Origin: Tropicimonas sp047971885
Lineage (GTDB): Bacteria > Pseudomonadota > Alphaproteobacteria > Rhodobacterales > Rhodobacteraceae
Direction of reading: 5' to 3'
DNA length: 21,356 nt
NCBI RefSeq assembly: GCF_047971885.1
Contig: NZ_JBKEAE010000017.1
Location: 1-21,356 of the forward strand
Shown: piece after piece, positions 1-7,301 of the stretch
Layout of the letters: each line of letters begins with the position of its first letter
How positions within the stretch are numbered: the stretch's first letter is position 1
Notes under the pieces: generated by a model
Database searches by the model: none
What the model saw: the letters and a program-made list of their open reading frames with translations, nothing else
What the model was told of the DNA's origin: nothing
Position numbers and translations under genes: made by a program

Positions 1-53
1 TTATAGGACTTCCAGTTCGTTGTGCGGTAGCGGGAGGGGGCTGGCTTGTTCAT
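1..53 (-). CDS. IS5-family (IS903-like) transposase, N-terminal 17 codons only
   Basis: The ATG at 53-51 opens a frame that begins MNKPAPSRYRTTNWKSY and continues past the window edge. This start is characteristic of IS903-group IS5 transposases, which go on with an N-terminal DNA-binding region and a DDE catalytic domain. Nothing catalytic is visible here, so whether the gene is intact cannot be judged. A weak AGG lies about 7 bases upstream of the start. The longer minus-strand frame over the same bases (1-204) is a shadow in another register. Confidence 0.7.
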   Translation of the reverse strand, partial: MNKPAPSRYRTTNWKSY

Positions 54-260
54 GTAAGCCTATTAACCATACGGATTCGCACAGTGAATCCCCCACGGCG
101 CCGAGTTCTGCAACAACGCCCTGTCGCGACGACGACAGAGAACGAAAGGTGAACGCGCTAGTCAAAGCCCACGCAGCGTTGGATGGGCTGCGACACGAGG
201 TCACGTTTCCGTGATCGTTCAGCGGGGATTTCAGGGCCGATTTAAGGGCTGTTCAGACCT
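1..260 (-). mobile_element. Edge of an IS5-family insertion sequence (runs off the window)
   Basis: The leftmost bases carry the start of a transposase on the minus strand and, upstream of it, roughly 200 bases that look like the non-coding end of the same element. The outer boundary is not certain. I place it near 258-262, where a CTAG occurs; this is the kind of target some IS5 elements prefer. A TAGGCAA direct repeat (260-266 and 271-277) also lies there. I could not match a terminal inverted repeat because the other end lies outside the window. The family assignment rests on the transposase N-terminus alone. The element abuts the 3' side of the tRNA-Met gene. Confidence 0.55.
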
Positions 261-328
261 AGGCAATTCTTAGGCAAGCAATCTTGTCACGAAATTCTTA
301 TAGTAATTTCAATATGTTATAAGATAAA

Positions 329-405
329 TGGTAGCGGAGGAGGGACTTGAACCCCCGACACGCGGATTATGATTCCGCTGCTCTAACCAACTGAGCTACT
401 CCGCC
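329..405 (-). tRNA. tRNA-Met (CAU), elongator type
   Basis: The minus strand folds into a complete 77-nt cloverleaf. The acceptor stem is GGCGGAG paired with CUCCGCU, including a G1-U72 wobble. The D arm carries AGCTCAGTTGGTTAGAGC. The anticodon stem is GCGGA/UCCGC around the loop AUCAUAA, giving anticodon CAU. The T arm contains GGTTCAAGTCC, and the CCA end is encoded at 331-329. A CAU anticodon could mean elongator Met, initiator Met or lysidine-modified Ile2. The G1-U72 pair and lack of three consecutive G-C pairs at the base of the anticodon stem argue against initiator. The overall sequence matches alphaproteobacterial elongator tRNA-Met as I remember it. Confidence 0.94.
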
Positions 406-569
406 CCAAGGCGTGCGGGCGGCGTACTGGACGCGAAGGTAGGCGTCAAGGGGGAAAGCGCCGCACTCACCCGCCGTCTGGCGGCTCGGCGCGGCTGCCA
501 GGAGCACGATCACGCACCGGCTTTACCCTGCCGCCGTGGTTTGGTTTCCTGCCGAAAACGGAGCGTTTC

Positions 570-1711
570 ATGAAACCCCGGCCAACCCCACGCCGCGATG
601 TCGTTCTGATCGGTGGCGGCCATGCCCATGCACTGGTGCTGAGGATGTGGGGTATGGCGCCGCTCCCGGGCGTTGGGCTGACGCTGGTCGATCCGGCCGG
701 AAGCGCCGCCTATTCGGGCATGCTCCCGGGTCATGTCGCGGGGCATTATGCCCGCGACGCGCTCGAAATCGATCTTGTCGGGCTTGCCCGGTACGCGGGG
801 GCCGGGTTCGTTCACGGCCGCGCCACGGCGATCGACCGCATTGCGCGAACCGTGCAGATCGACGGGCAGGGCGATATCCCCTTCGACTGCCTGTCTGTCG
901 ACATCGGAATTCACACCTCGATGACGGAAATCCCCGGTTTCGGCGAATATGCGACCCCGGTCAAACCGCTTGATGCCTTCGTCAGTGCCTGGCACGGCTG
1001 GCGCATGCGTGTGGCGCGCGGCGATATGCCGGCACGGGCCTGCGTCGTCGGTGCGGGGCTTGCCGGGGTCGAACTGTCGCTGGCAATGGACTACCGCCTG
1101 CGGAGAATGGGATGTCGGCCGCAGATTTCCATCGTCGAGTCCGATATCGCGATGCGCGCACTGCCCGGTCGCGCGCGGCGGATTGTGCTCGAACGGTTGC
1201 GCCGGGCGGGTATCACGCTTGTCGAGGGCGATCCGCCGTGCCGGCTGGACGCCGGCGGCGTTCTGCTTGACTCCGGCCGCAGGTTGCCGTCGGGGTTCAC
1301 CCCCACCGTTGCCGGGGCACGCCCCTGGGGCTGGATCGCGGCCACCGGCCTGCCGACGCATAACGGTTTCCTGCGCGTCGATTCCGAACTGCGCAGCCCG
1401 GCGGATCGCTCGATCCTCGCCGCCGGGGATTGCGCGCATCTGGATTTCGCACCCCGTCCCAAGGCGGGGGTCTTTGCCGTGCGGGCCGCGCCGATCCTGT
1501 TCGCCAACCTGCGCGCGGATCTGGCGGGCACGCCATCACGCGCATTCCACCCGCAGGCGGATTACCTGAAGCTGGTTGCGCTGGCGGCAGGGAGGCGCTG
1601 GCCGAAAAGGCCGGGCTGGCGGTTTCAGGCGGATGGGTCTGGAAGTGGAAGGACACTATCGACCGGAATTTCATCGCCCAGTTCCGCAACCTGCCCGACC
1701 GGCACGGCTGA
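570..1711 (+). pseudogene. FAD/NAD oxidoreductase half of an oxidoreductase-SelD fusion; frameshifted, SelD half missing
   Basis: The frame from ATG 570 (GGAG upstream) has an FAD-binding GGGHAH at residues 15-20, an NAD-binding GAGLAG at 161-166, and the second FAD motif region AAGDCAH, followed by APRPKAGVFAVR. This matches the pyridine-nucleotide-disulfide oxidoreductase domain that in many Alphaproteobacteria is fused to selenide water dikinase (SelD). Around 1582-1587 the reading shifts. The conserved continuation (GREALAEKAGLAVSGG, then WKWKDTIDRNFIAQFRNLPD) is in the next frame and stops at 1709-1711. Adding one G to the CTGG near 1582 would rejoin the two frames. After LPDRHG nothing of SelD remains, so there are two lesions: a -1 frameshift and loss of the roughly 350-residue kinase domain. 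In the unshifted frame translation would run on to 1853 as a nonsense tail. The single-base lesion could be a sequencing error; the missing domain could not. Confidence 0.75.
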
Positions 1712-2782
1712 TGCTGCCAGCGGACCGACAGGCGGCAATACCGCGTCCATATGCACGACCAGCCGGTCGGCGGTGCGGTTCAGGCTGTCGGCATCGAGAG
1801 CGATCCGGTATTCCCCGGCCGGATCGCCGGAGGTGCCGCGCGCCCTGGCATAGCGGCTGTCGTAATGCTGCGTTATCAGGTCGCGGGCGAGGTCTTCGAA
1901 CTGCCGCTCATCGACCATGCCCTGCCAGCGTGCCACCCGTTCACGCCCCTGCAGACGAACGAGCTTCGACAGGATGTCTTTCAGCACCGCCCCATCCTGC
2001 GAGATATCGGCATATGTCCGGGCAAGATAGCGCGCCCGTTCGTCCACCGGGGCCGACATGCGAAGCCGGGGCGCGGCGCGCATGGCGTTCCAGACGGCGG
2101 GCGGCAGCAACAGGTCGCCCACCTTGCTGCTTTCGGCCTCGACCAGCACCGGGCGGGCGGGGTCGAGCCGCGCCAGCGCCGCCACCAGCCGGCTTTCGAG
2201 CATCTTCTGCGACGGTTGCCCACCGGGGCGCTGCCCGAGGACCGACCCGCGATGGTTCGCCAGCCCCTCCAGATCCAGCACCTGTCCGCCGCGCGCCGCC
2301 ACCAGATGCAGCAGTTCGGTCTTGGCGGTTCCCGTATCGCCGTCGATCAGCACGAACCTGTGGGGCAACACGGCATCGTAGAGTTGCGCGACCACGGCCC
2401 GGCGGTATTCGCGGTAGCCGCCGGCCAGAACCTCGGCCCGCCAGCCGATCTGGCTCAGGATCGAGGCGAAGGAATTCGACCGTTGCCCGCCACGCCAGCA
2501 GTAGACAAGCGGCCGCCAGCCGCCGTCCTTGTCGGCCAGCGGACCCTGGATATGGCGCGCCGCATTCATCGCCACCAGCGCGGCGCCGACCTTGCGCGCC
2601 CTGAAGGGGCTTTCCTGTTTGTAGATCGTGCCGACCCTTGCCCGCTCGTCGTTGTCGAGCACCGGCAGATTGATCGCCCCGGGCAGGCGGTCTTCGGCGA
2701 ATTCGTCAGGCGAGCGGGTATCGATCACCGTATCGAAGGGCAGATCCAGCGGTCTGGAAAGATCGGGCAGGTCATAGGCCAT
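1625..2782 (-). CDS. mnmH: tRNA 2-selenouridine synthase (SelU)
   Basis: MnmH converts 2-thiouridine at the wobble position of certain tRNAs to 2-selenouridine through a geranylated intermediate, using selenophosphate from SelD. The protein has an N-terminal rhodanese domain, with the selenium-carrying Cys95 in YCWRGGQRS, and a C-terminal P-loop domain (GDTGTAKT, 148-155). The start is the ATG at 2782, which has AGGAAG just upstream; the frame stays open beyond it but without a comparable start. At 385 residues it is somewhat long. The last 28 or so residues are encoded opposite the end of the oxidoreductase remnant, so the native C-terminus probably ended near LVVHMDAV and has been extended by the deletion that removed selD. 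The core is intact. Whether it still makes selenouridine depends on a selD elsewhere; geranylation alone would not need one. Confidence 0.93.
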   Translation of the reverse strand: MAYDLPDLSRPLDLPFDTVIDTRSPDEFAEDRLPGAINLPVLDNDERARVGTIYKQESPFRARKVGAALVAMNAARHIQGPLADKDGGWRPLVYCWRGGQRSNSFASILSQIGWRAEVLAGGYREYRRAVVAQLYDAVLPHRFVLIDGDTGTAKTELLHLVAARGGQVLDLEGLANHRGSVLGQRPGGQPSQKMLESRLVAALARLDPARPVLVEAESSKVGDLLLPPAVWNAMRAAPRLRMSAPVDERARYLARTYADISQDGAVLKDILSKLVRLQGRERVARWQGMVDERQFEDLARDLITQHYDSRYARARGTSGDPAGEYRIALDADSLNRTADRLVVHMDAVLPPVGPLAASAVPVGQVAELGDEIPVDSVLPLPDPSA

Positions 2783-3240
2783 GGCGCTTCCTACAGCATT
2801 TCGGCTTTTCGTTGAATTCGGGTTCCACTGCGCGATGTCCGGACGCAAGGTCGAGACGACTTACCGCCGATCCGAACCGGGCGAAAGCCGGCGCAGCGGC
2901 CGGTGTGCCCACCCGACACATGCGCAACCCTGGTATCAATGGAGCCGGCCGGGAACGGGAAAACCGCTTTCGCGCACCGGTTGTCTGCTGCCCCCCCGAT
3001 CCCGGCTGTTTCACCGCCGCCATGCGCGAGGTGGTGACTTGCCTGGCTGGTGCCCCGGGCGCCGCACCCTGCTGCGCGGGGTCGGGGCGCTCTGCGCGCG
3101 GCCGCATCGGCGGTCTTCGCGGCGCGTTGCCTGATGGACGGTTCGACCCCTGGAAGCCGACAAAAGCACCTTGAAAATGTGGCAATAAAGTTGGACCGTC
3201 TTCTCAGGTGATCCGGTAAGGACGAGGAGGAGGGCACGGC
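2783..3240. other. 458-bp gap with no supported gene
   Basis: Several frames are open here on both strands, as expected of GC-rich DNA, but none resembles a known protein and none has a good ribosome-binding site. The last 70 bases (3165-3235) are less GC-rich and contain TTGAAA at 3171-3176. They probably hold the promoter and leader of the oxygenase gene, whose ribosome-binding site (AGGAGGAGGG) lies at 3226-3235. I could not find a convincing -10. The remainder may be decayed coding sequence, but I cannot say of what. Confidence 0.55.
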
Positions 3241-4164
3241 ATGATCCCGATACTCGACTGGCGGCTTTTCGCCGGCGACAGCGATCCGCAGAGGTTTGTC
3301 AATGATCTCGGGCTGGCCTGTCGCGACAGCGGATTCTTCCTGCTTCGAAACCACGGGATCGACCGCGACCTGGTTGATCAGGTATTCGCCTCTGCCGACA
3401 GCTTCTTCGAACTGACCGAGGCCGAGAAGCGGACGCTCTCGATCTATTCCAACCCTCACAATCGGGGCTGGGCAAAGCTCGGGAGCGAGAAGCTGGATGA
3501 AACGGGCACCCTGCTCGACCGCAAGGAAGCCTTCAACATCGGGCTCGACCTGCCGGCGCACGACCCGCGCGTCAGGGCGCGCGAGCCGTTTCGCGGGGTG
3601 AATCTCTGGCCCGAGATTCCGGGATTCCGCGACGTGATGCTGCGCTACTTCGACTCGGCAATGACCCTCGGCGTCACCCTGCACCGCGCGATAGCGGCCG
3701 ATCTCGGCCTGCCCGAGGATTTCTTCCGCGACAAGTTCGATGCGCCGATGGCAACCCTCAGGCTGCTGCACTACCCGCCCGGTACCGGTACGCGCGACGA
3801 GATCGGTGCCGGCAACCACACAGATTACGGGTCGATCACCATCCTGAAGACCGATGACGAACCGGGATTGCAAGTGAAAACGCGCGATGGCGCCTGGCTC
3901 GACGTTCCCAACGATCCCGACGCGCTGGTGATCAATATCGGCGACTGCCTGATGCGGTGGTCCAACGACATCTATGTCTCGACACCGCACCGCGTGCTGC
4001 CGCCCAAACGCCGCCGCCGCTCGATCGCCTTCTTTCTCGACCCGAACCCGGATGCGCTGATCGAGGCGCTGCCCGGAACGGGCGCCGCCAGATATCCCAG
4101 CGTTACCGGTGCCGAATATCTGCGCTCGCGGCTTTCGGCGACCTATATGCCGACGCACGGCTGA
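3241..4164 (+). CDS. 2-oxoglutarate/Fe(II)-dependent dioxygenase, isopenicillin N synthase-like family
   Basis: This 307-residue protein is a typical non-haem iron oxygenase of the double-stranded beta-helix type. The N-terminal DIOX_N-like part has GFFLLRNHGI (31-40). The 2-His-1-carboxylate iron site is H193 and D195 in NHTDYGSIT, plus H250 in STPHRV. The R259-x-S261 pair that holds the 2-oxoglutarate carboxylate follows in RRRSIAFFLDP. Members of this family in bacteria and plants hydroxylate or desaturate small molecules, and the substrate cannot be read from the sequence. The start has a very strong AGGAGG 7-15 bases upstream. The gene ends one base before the stop of a convergent permease remnant. 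All ligand residues are present, so it is probably active. Confidence 0.9.
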   Translation: MIPILDWRLFAGDSDPQRFVNDLGLACRDSGFFLLRNHGIDRDLVDQVFASADSFFELTEAEKRTLSIYSNPHNRGWAKLGSEKLDETGTLLDRKEAFNIGLDLPAHDPRVRAREPFRGVNLWPEIPGFRDVMLRYFDSAMTLGVTLHRAIAADLGLPEDFFRDKFDAPMATLRLLHYPPGTGTRDEIGAGNHTDYGSITILKTDDEPGLQVKTRDGAWLDVPNDPDALVINIGDCLMRWSNDIYVSTPHRVLPPKRRRRSIAFFLDPNPDALIEALPGTGAARYPSVTGAEYLRSRLSATYMPTHG

Positions 4165-4335
4165 TCATTCGCGCGCCCTGAGCACCTGCGCCGGCCGCGC
4201 CGACAGTGACCGCCAGGCAAAGGCCAGCCCGGCAGGTATCGTCGCCGCAACCCCGCCCGAGACGATCAGCAGGGCGGGGACCGGCTCGAAGGCGTAATCG
4301 GTTTCCATGACGAAGGTCGTCACCGCCCAGCCGAC
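4165..4335 (-). pseudogene. C-terminal remnant of an FtsX-type ABC transporter permease (YbbP-like)
   Basis: The last 56 codons before a TGA at 4167-4165 read VGWAVTTFVMETDYAFEP, then a hydrophobic helix (ALLIVSGGVAATIPAGLAFAW) and ARPAQVLRARE. This resembles the final transmembrane helix and the LR-x-E end of large FtsX-domain permeases such as YbbP. Those proteins are about 800 residues long, so only some 7% is left. Upstream the frame loses similarity near 4336-4344 and then meets the IS remnant at about 4461. The stop lies directly against the stop of the oxygenase gene, which is probably the ancestral arrangement. The family call rests on a short stretch and is moderate. Confidence 0.55.
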
Positions 4336-4460
4336 GGGCCCGCCGCAAGTGTTTCGGCGTTGGCGCTTCCCGCACCTGCCTGGCAAGCGCCGCACAGCGC
4401 AGCCAGACGCGCGGGCAGACAGCGGCGATGGCGGGCAGGATGCGGTTGTGGGCCCAGCAC

Positions 4461-4826
4461 AGCTCTGTTGCACAAATCGGCTGCCGGTATTGATCGTTCC
4501 AAAGGCGGTTTGACCACCACGTTCCATGCCGCAGTGGATGCGCTCGGGCTGCCGGTCCGGTTCACGATCACACCCGGACAATGGGGCGACTATCCGCAGG
4601 CACGCGGGCTGATCGAAGGGCTCGAAGGCATCGGGCACCTCATCATGGATGCGGGCCATGACGCCGACCACCTGCGTCTGTTCATCGCACAAGATCCGGG
4701 CGCGACGGCACAGAGCAGGCAGAACCCCTCCCGAGGCGGACGCACGGACATCGATTGGGCGCTCTACACGGAGCGCCATCTCGTCGAATGCTTCTTCAAC
4801 AAGATCAAACACTTCCGAAGGATCGC
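4461..4826 (+). mobile_element. Internally deleted IS5-family (IS427-like) element
   Basis: The segment begins with CTCTGTTGCACAAAT (4463-4477), which resembles the terminal inverted repeat of IS427/IS1031-type IS5 elements. Within ten bases the sequence jumps straight into the middle of the transposase gene, so roughly the first half of the element is gone. The other end is also missing: transposase similarity stops at FRRIA near 4826 and an unrelated gene fragment follows. No target duplication can be found. The element cannot move on its own. Confidence 0.68.
4486..4826 (+). pseudogene. IS5-family transposase, internal/C-terminal fragment
   Basis: The frame reads GIDRSKGGLTTTFHAAVDALG, then a stretch corresponding to TPGQ...DYPQA, a DAGHDADHLR segment that holds the second catalytic Asp, and HLVECFFNKIKHFRRIA, which holds the catalytic Glu and the typical basic helix. 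The first catalytic Asp, normally upstream of the DRSKGGL-like motif, is deleted, and so are the final 20-30 residues after FRRIA. No start codon or ribosome-binding site belongs to it. It is clearly non-functional. Confidence 0.75.
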
Positions 4827-4967
4827 CCCGCCACCAAACAGAGTCAACTCGGCAAGTTCAAAGAAGCCGCCCGCCAGCTAGAGACAGACGACGAAGAAGA
4901 ATGGTTTGAGGAACGGCTTAAGCAGATCGTGAAGCAGAAGCCGGACGACAAGAAATCGTCCGACTGA
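4815..4967 (+). pseudogene. C-terminal part of a small conserved alphaproteobacterial protein of unknown function
   Basis: From the IS junction the frame reads PKDRPATKQSQLGKFKEAAR, then a strongly acidic run (ETDDEEEWFEE) and a lysine-rich end (KQIVKQKPDDKKSSD) with TGA at 4965-4967. I recall short proteins of about 65-70 residues with a KFKEAAR-x-LETDD-x4-F pattern in this group; their function is unknown. The natural start is lost because IS sequence is fused in front. In-frame ATGs at 4755 and 4788 lie within transposase DNA and have no ribosome-binding site. The junction falls in CCGAAGGATCGCC, bases shared by both sides, so microhomology or coincidence blurs the exact point. Confidence 0.5.
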
Positions 4968-5188
4968 TCCGGCCTGTCACGCAGGTTGATGGCGGACTGC
5001 AAAGTATGGGTTTGTTAAATATAAAATTGCCGAAACAAAGCCCGTCGAATGACTTCGGCCCTGATTCCCGCCAGATTCTGGTCTATATATCTCGATGGGT
5101 CAGAGTGGAATGGTGGATGATGGCAATGACTCGCCACGCTGAGGCCACCGGCTTGCGGATGTACCCATGGCGCAACGGCGCGCCGCGC

Positions 5189-6148
5189 TCAGCCCCGCCA
5201 GTCGAAAAAGCCCGGTCCCGCGCGCTCCAGCAGGGCGGCGGCGAGGCTGTGGCCAAGCTCCGCCGCGTCCTCGACCGGGGCACTTCCGCCGTCGCTCAGG
5301 CTTTCGCTGCCGTCGGGGCGCAGGATCTCGCCCGCCAGCCAGACCGTCCCCCGCTCGAGGCTCGCCAGCCCGGCGATCGGTGTCTCGCAGGACCCGTCGA
5401 GCGCGGCGAGAAAGGCGCGTTCCGCCGCAAGCCGCAGCCCGGTCGGGGTGTGGTGGATCGCCTCGAGCAGCGCTGCGGCCCGGTTGTCGGCGCTTCGCCG
5501 CTCGATCCCGATGGCCCCCTGCGCGATGGCGGGCAGCATGTCGGACGGGTCGACGGGCGTGCGGATCACGTCGTCCATCCCAAGACGATTGAGGCCGGCA
5601 CAGGCAAGGAAGGTCGCATCGGCCACACCATCGGCCAGCTTGCGCATCCGGGTCTGAACGTTGCCGCGAAATTCCACCACCTTCAGGTCGGGACGCCGGA
5701 ACAGCACCTGCGCCCGCCGCCGCAAGGAGGAACTCCCGATCACGGCGCCGGGCGGAAGATCGCCGAAGGCGCGCCCGTCCAGCGTGACGAAGGCGTCGCG
5801 CACATCCTCGCGCGGCAGATGGCAATCCAGCACCAGCCCGGCGGGCTGTTCGACCGGCATGTCCTTCATCGAATGCACGGCGATGTCGATGGCGCCCGAC
5901 AGCAGCGCCTCTTCGATCTCTTTGGTGAAAAGTCCCTTGCCGCCAATCTCCTTGAGCGGGCGGTCGGCGGCGATCAGCGCGCGGTCGTCGCCGGTGGTCC
6001 TGATGACGACGATCCCGAACGCCTCGGGCGGCAGGTCGAAGGCCCGGGCCAGCCGGTCGCGCGTTTCGTGGGCCTGCGCCAGCGCCAGCGGCGAGCCGCG
6101 GGTGCCGATCTTCAGCGGCGCATCGGATGAGGGAAGGTTCTGGATCAT
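5189..6148 (-). CDS. hemC: Hydroxymethylbilane synthase (porphobilinogen deaminase)
   Basis: HemC joins four porphobilinogen molecules into hydroxymethylbilane, the linear precursor of all tetrapyrroles, in the cytoplasm. The 319-residue protein shows the family start KIGTRGSPLALAQA (13-26), the catalytic Asp88 in DIAVHSMKDMP, the Arg-rich GSSSLRRRAQ loop that holds the polypyrrole, and Cys254 in GSCETPIAG, which carries the dipyrromethane cofactor. The start at 6148 is supported by GGGGA upstream. The gene is divergent from hemE, with a 107-bp gap that must contain both promoters. A TTGTCA at 6186-6181 could be a -35 for hemC, but no good -10 follows. Confidence 0.97.
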   Translation of the reverse strand: MIQNLPSSDAPLKIGTRGSPLALAQAHETRDRLARAFDLPPEAFGIVVIRTTGDDRALIAADRPLKEIGGKGLFTKEIEEALLSGAIDIAVHSMKDMPVEQPAGLVLDCHLPREDVRDAFVTLDGRAFGDLPPGAVIGSSSLRRRAQVLFRRPDLKVVEFRGNVQTRMRKLADGVADATFLACAGLNRLGMDDVIRTPVDPSDMLPAIAQGAIGIERRSADNRAAALLEAIHHTPTGLRLAAERAFLAALDGSCETPIAGLASLERGTVWLAGEILRPDGSESLSDGGSAPVEDAAELGHSLAAALLERAGPGFFDWRG

Positions 6149-6255
6149 GATTCCCCGTGCTTAATTGCCGCCCGGCCCGCTGACAACTCCCCAGCGGGTT
6201 GACTTCCGGTCGCAGACTACGCACCCAGCGGTGTGCGGCAGAGGGAGCGCGACGG

Positions 6256-7296
6256 ATGGTCAGGAAAAAGAAGCTGCTCGCGGCGCTGGCGGGCGAAACC
6301 CAGGCGGTACCGCCGATCTGGATGATGCGGCAGGCCGGGCGCTATCTGCCCGAATACCGCGCCACGCGGGCGCAGGCGGGCGATTTCCTGTCGCTCTGCT
6401 ACACGCCGGACCTGGCCACCGAGGTCACGCTGCAACCCATTCGCCGCTATGGCTTCGACGCGGCGATTCTCTTTGCCGACATCCTGCTGGTGCCGCAGGC
6501 GCTCGGCGCCGACCTGTGGTTCGCCGCCGGCGAGGGGCCGCGGCTTTCGACCGTCACGACCCCGGCGGATTTCGACAGGCTTTCGGGGCCGGACGACATT
6601 CACGATCACCTCGCCCCGGTCTACGAGACGGTGCGCATCCTGAGCCGCGAACTGCCGCCCGAAACCGCCCTGATCGGCTTTGCCGGTGCGCCGTGGACGG
6701 TGGCGACCTACATGATCGCCGGGCGCGGCACGCCCGATCAGGGGCCTGCCCATGCGCTGAAGGCCGAAAACCGGCCGCTCTTCGACGCACTGATCGACCG
6801 CATCACCGCCGCGACCATCGAATATCTTTCGAAACAGGCCGGGGCCGGGGCCGAGGTAATCAAGATTTTCGATAGTTGGGCCGGCTCGCTGACGGGCGAG
6901 GATTTCGACCGCTACGCACTTGCCCCCGCCACACGGATCGTTGCCGAACTCAAGCGCCGTCACCCCGGACTGCCGATCATCGCCTTCCCGCGCGAGGCGG
7001 GCGAGCGGTATATCGGCTTTGCGCGGGCCACGGGTGCCGATTGCGTCGCGCTGGACAATTCCGTCAGCCCGGACTGGGCGGCGGCCAATATTCAGACCGA
7101 CGGATGTGTGCAGGGAAACCTGGCACCAAGCTATCTGGTAACGGGCGGCAGCGCGCTGATCGAGCAGACCCGCGCCATCGTGCGCGCGTTTTCGAACGGG
7201 CCGCATATCTTCAACCTCGGTCACGGCATCACCCCCGATGCCAACCCGGACAACGTAGGCCTGATGATCGAAGCCGTGCGCGAAGGGGCGGGCTGA
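6256..7296 (+). CDS. hemE: Uroporphyrinogen III decarboxylase
   Basis: HemE removes four carboxyl groups from uroporphyrinogen III to give coproporphyrinogen III, the substrate of HemF. The 346-residue protein has the N-terminal signature PPIWMMRQAGRYLPEYR (19-35), the active-site Asp75 in ILFADILLVP, the GFAGAPWT motif (141-148) and the C-terminal FNLGHGITPDANPDNV. I chose the ATG at 6256 (MVRKKKLL) because GAGGGAG lies just upstream and the conserved region begins soon after; the frame extends to an ATG at 6199 but that adds nothing conserved. It is convergent with the GNAT gene, with five bases between the stops. Confidence 0.97.
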   Translation: MVRKKKLLAALAGETQAVPPIWMMRQAGRYLPEYRATRAQAGDFLSLCYTPDLATEVTLQPIRRYGFDAAILFADILLVPQALGADLWFAAGEGPRLSTVTTPADFDRLSGPDDIHDHLAPVYETVRILSRELPPETALIGFAGAPWTVATYMIAGRGTPDQGPAHALKAENRPLFDALIDRITAATIEYLSKQAGAGAEVIKIFDSWAGSLTGEDFDRYALAPATRIVAELKRRHPGLPIIAFPREAGERYIGFARATGADCVALDNSVSPDWAAANIQTDGCVQGNLAPSYLVTGGSALIEQTRAIVRAFSNGPHIFNLGHGITPDANPDNVGLMIEAVREGAG

Positions 7297-7301
7297 AGGC
7301 G

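Noticed and set aside
1..204. 67-codon minus-strand frame upstream of the transposase
   Set aside because: It overlaps the real transposase start in another register and covers the non-coding end of the IS; there is no support for a second protein.
291..310. Inverted repeat GAAATT-N8-AATTTC downstream of tRNA-Met
   Set aside because: Short, AT-only stem without a T-run after it on the minus strand; too weak to call a terminator.
2791..4158. 455-codon minus-strand frame opposite the oxygenase
   Set aside because: Its composition is that of a reverse complement of a GC-rich gene; the plus-strand oxygenase has all catalytic residues and a strong ribosome-binding site.
6149..6255. Promoters in the hemC-hemE gap, including a TTGACT at 6199-6204
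   Set aside because: No -10 with a fair match at 16-18 bases. The gap must hold promoters, but I could not place them.
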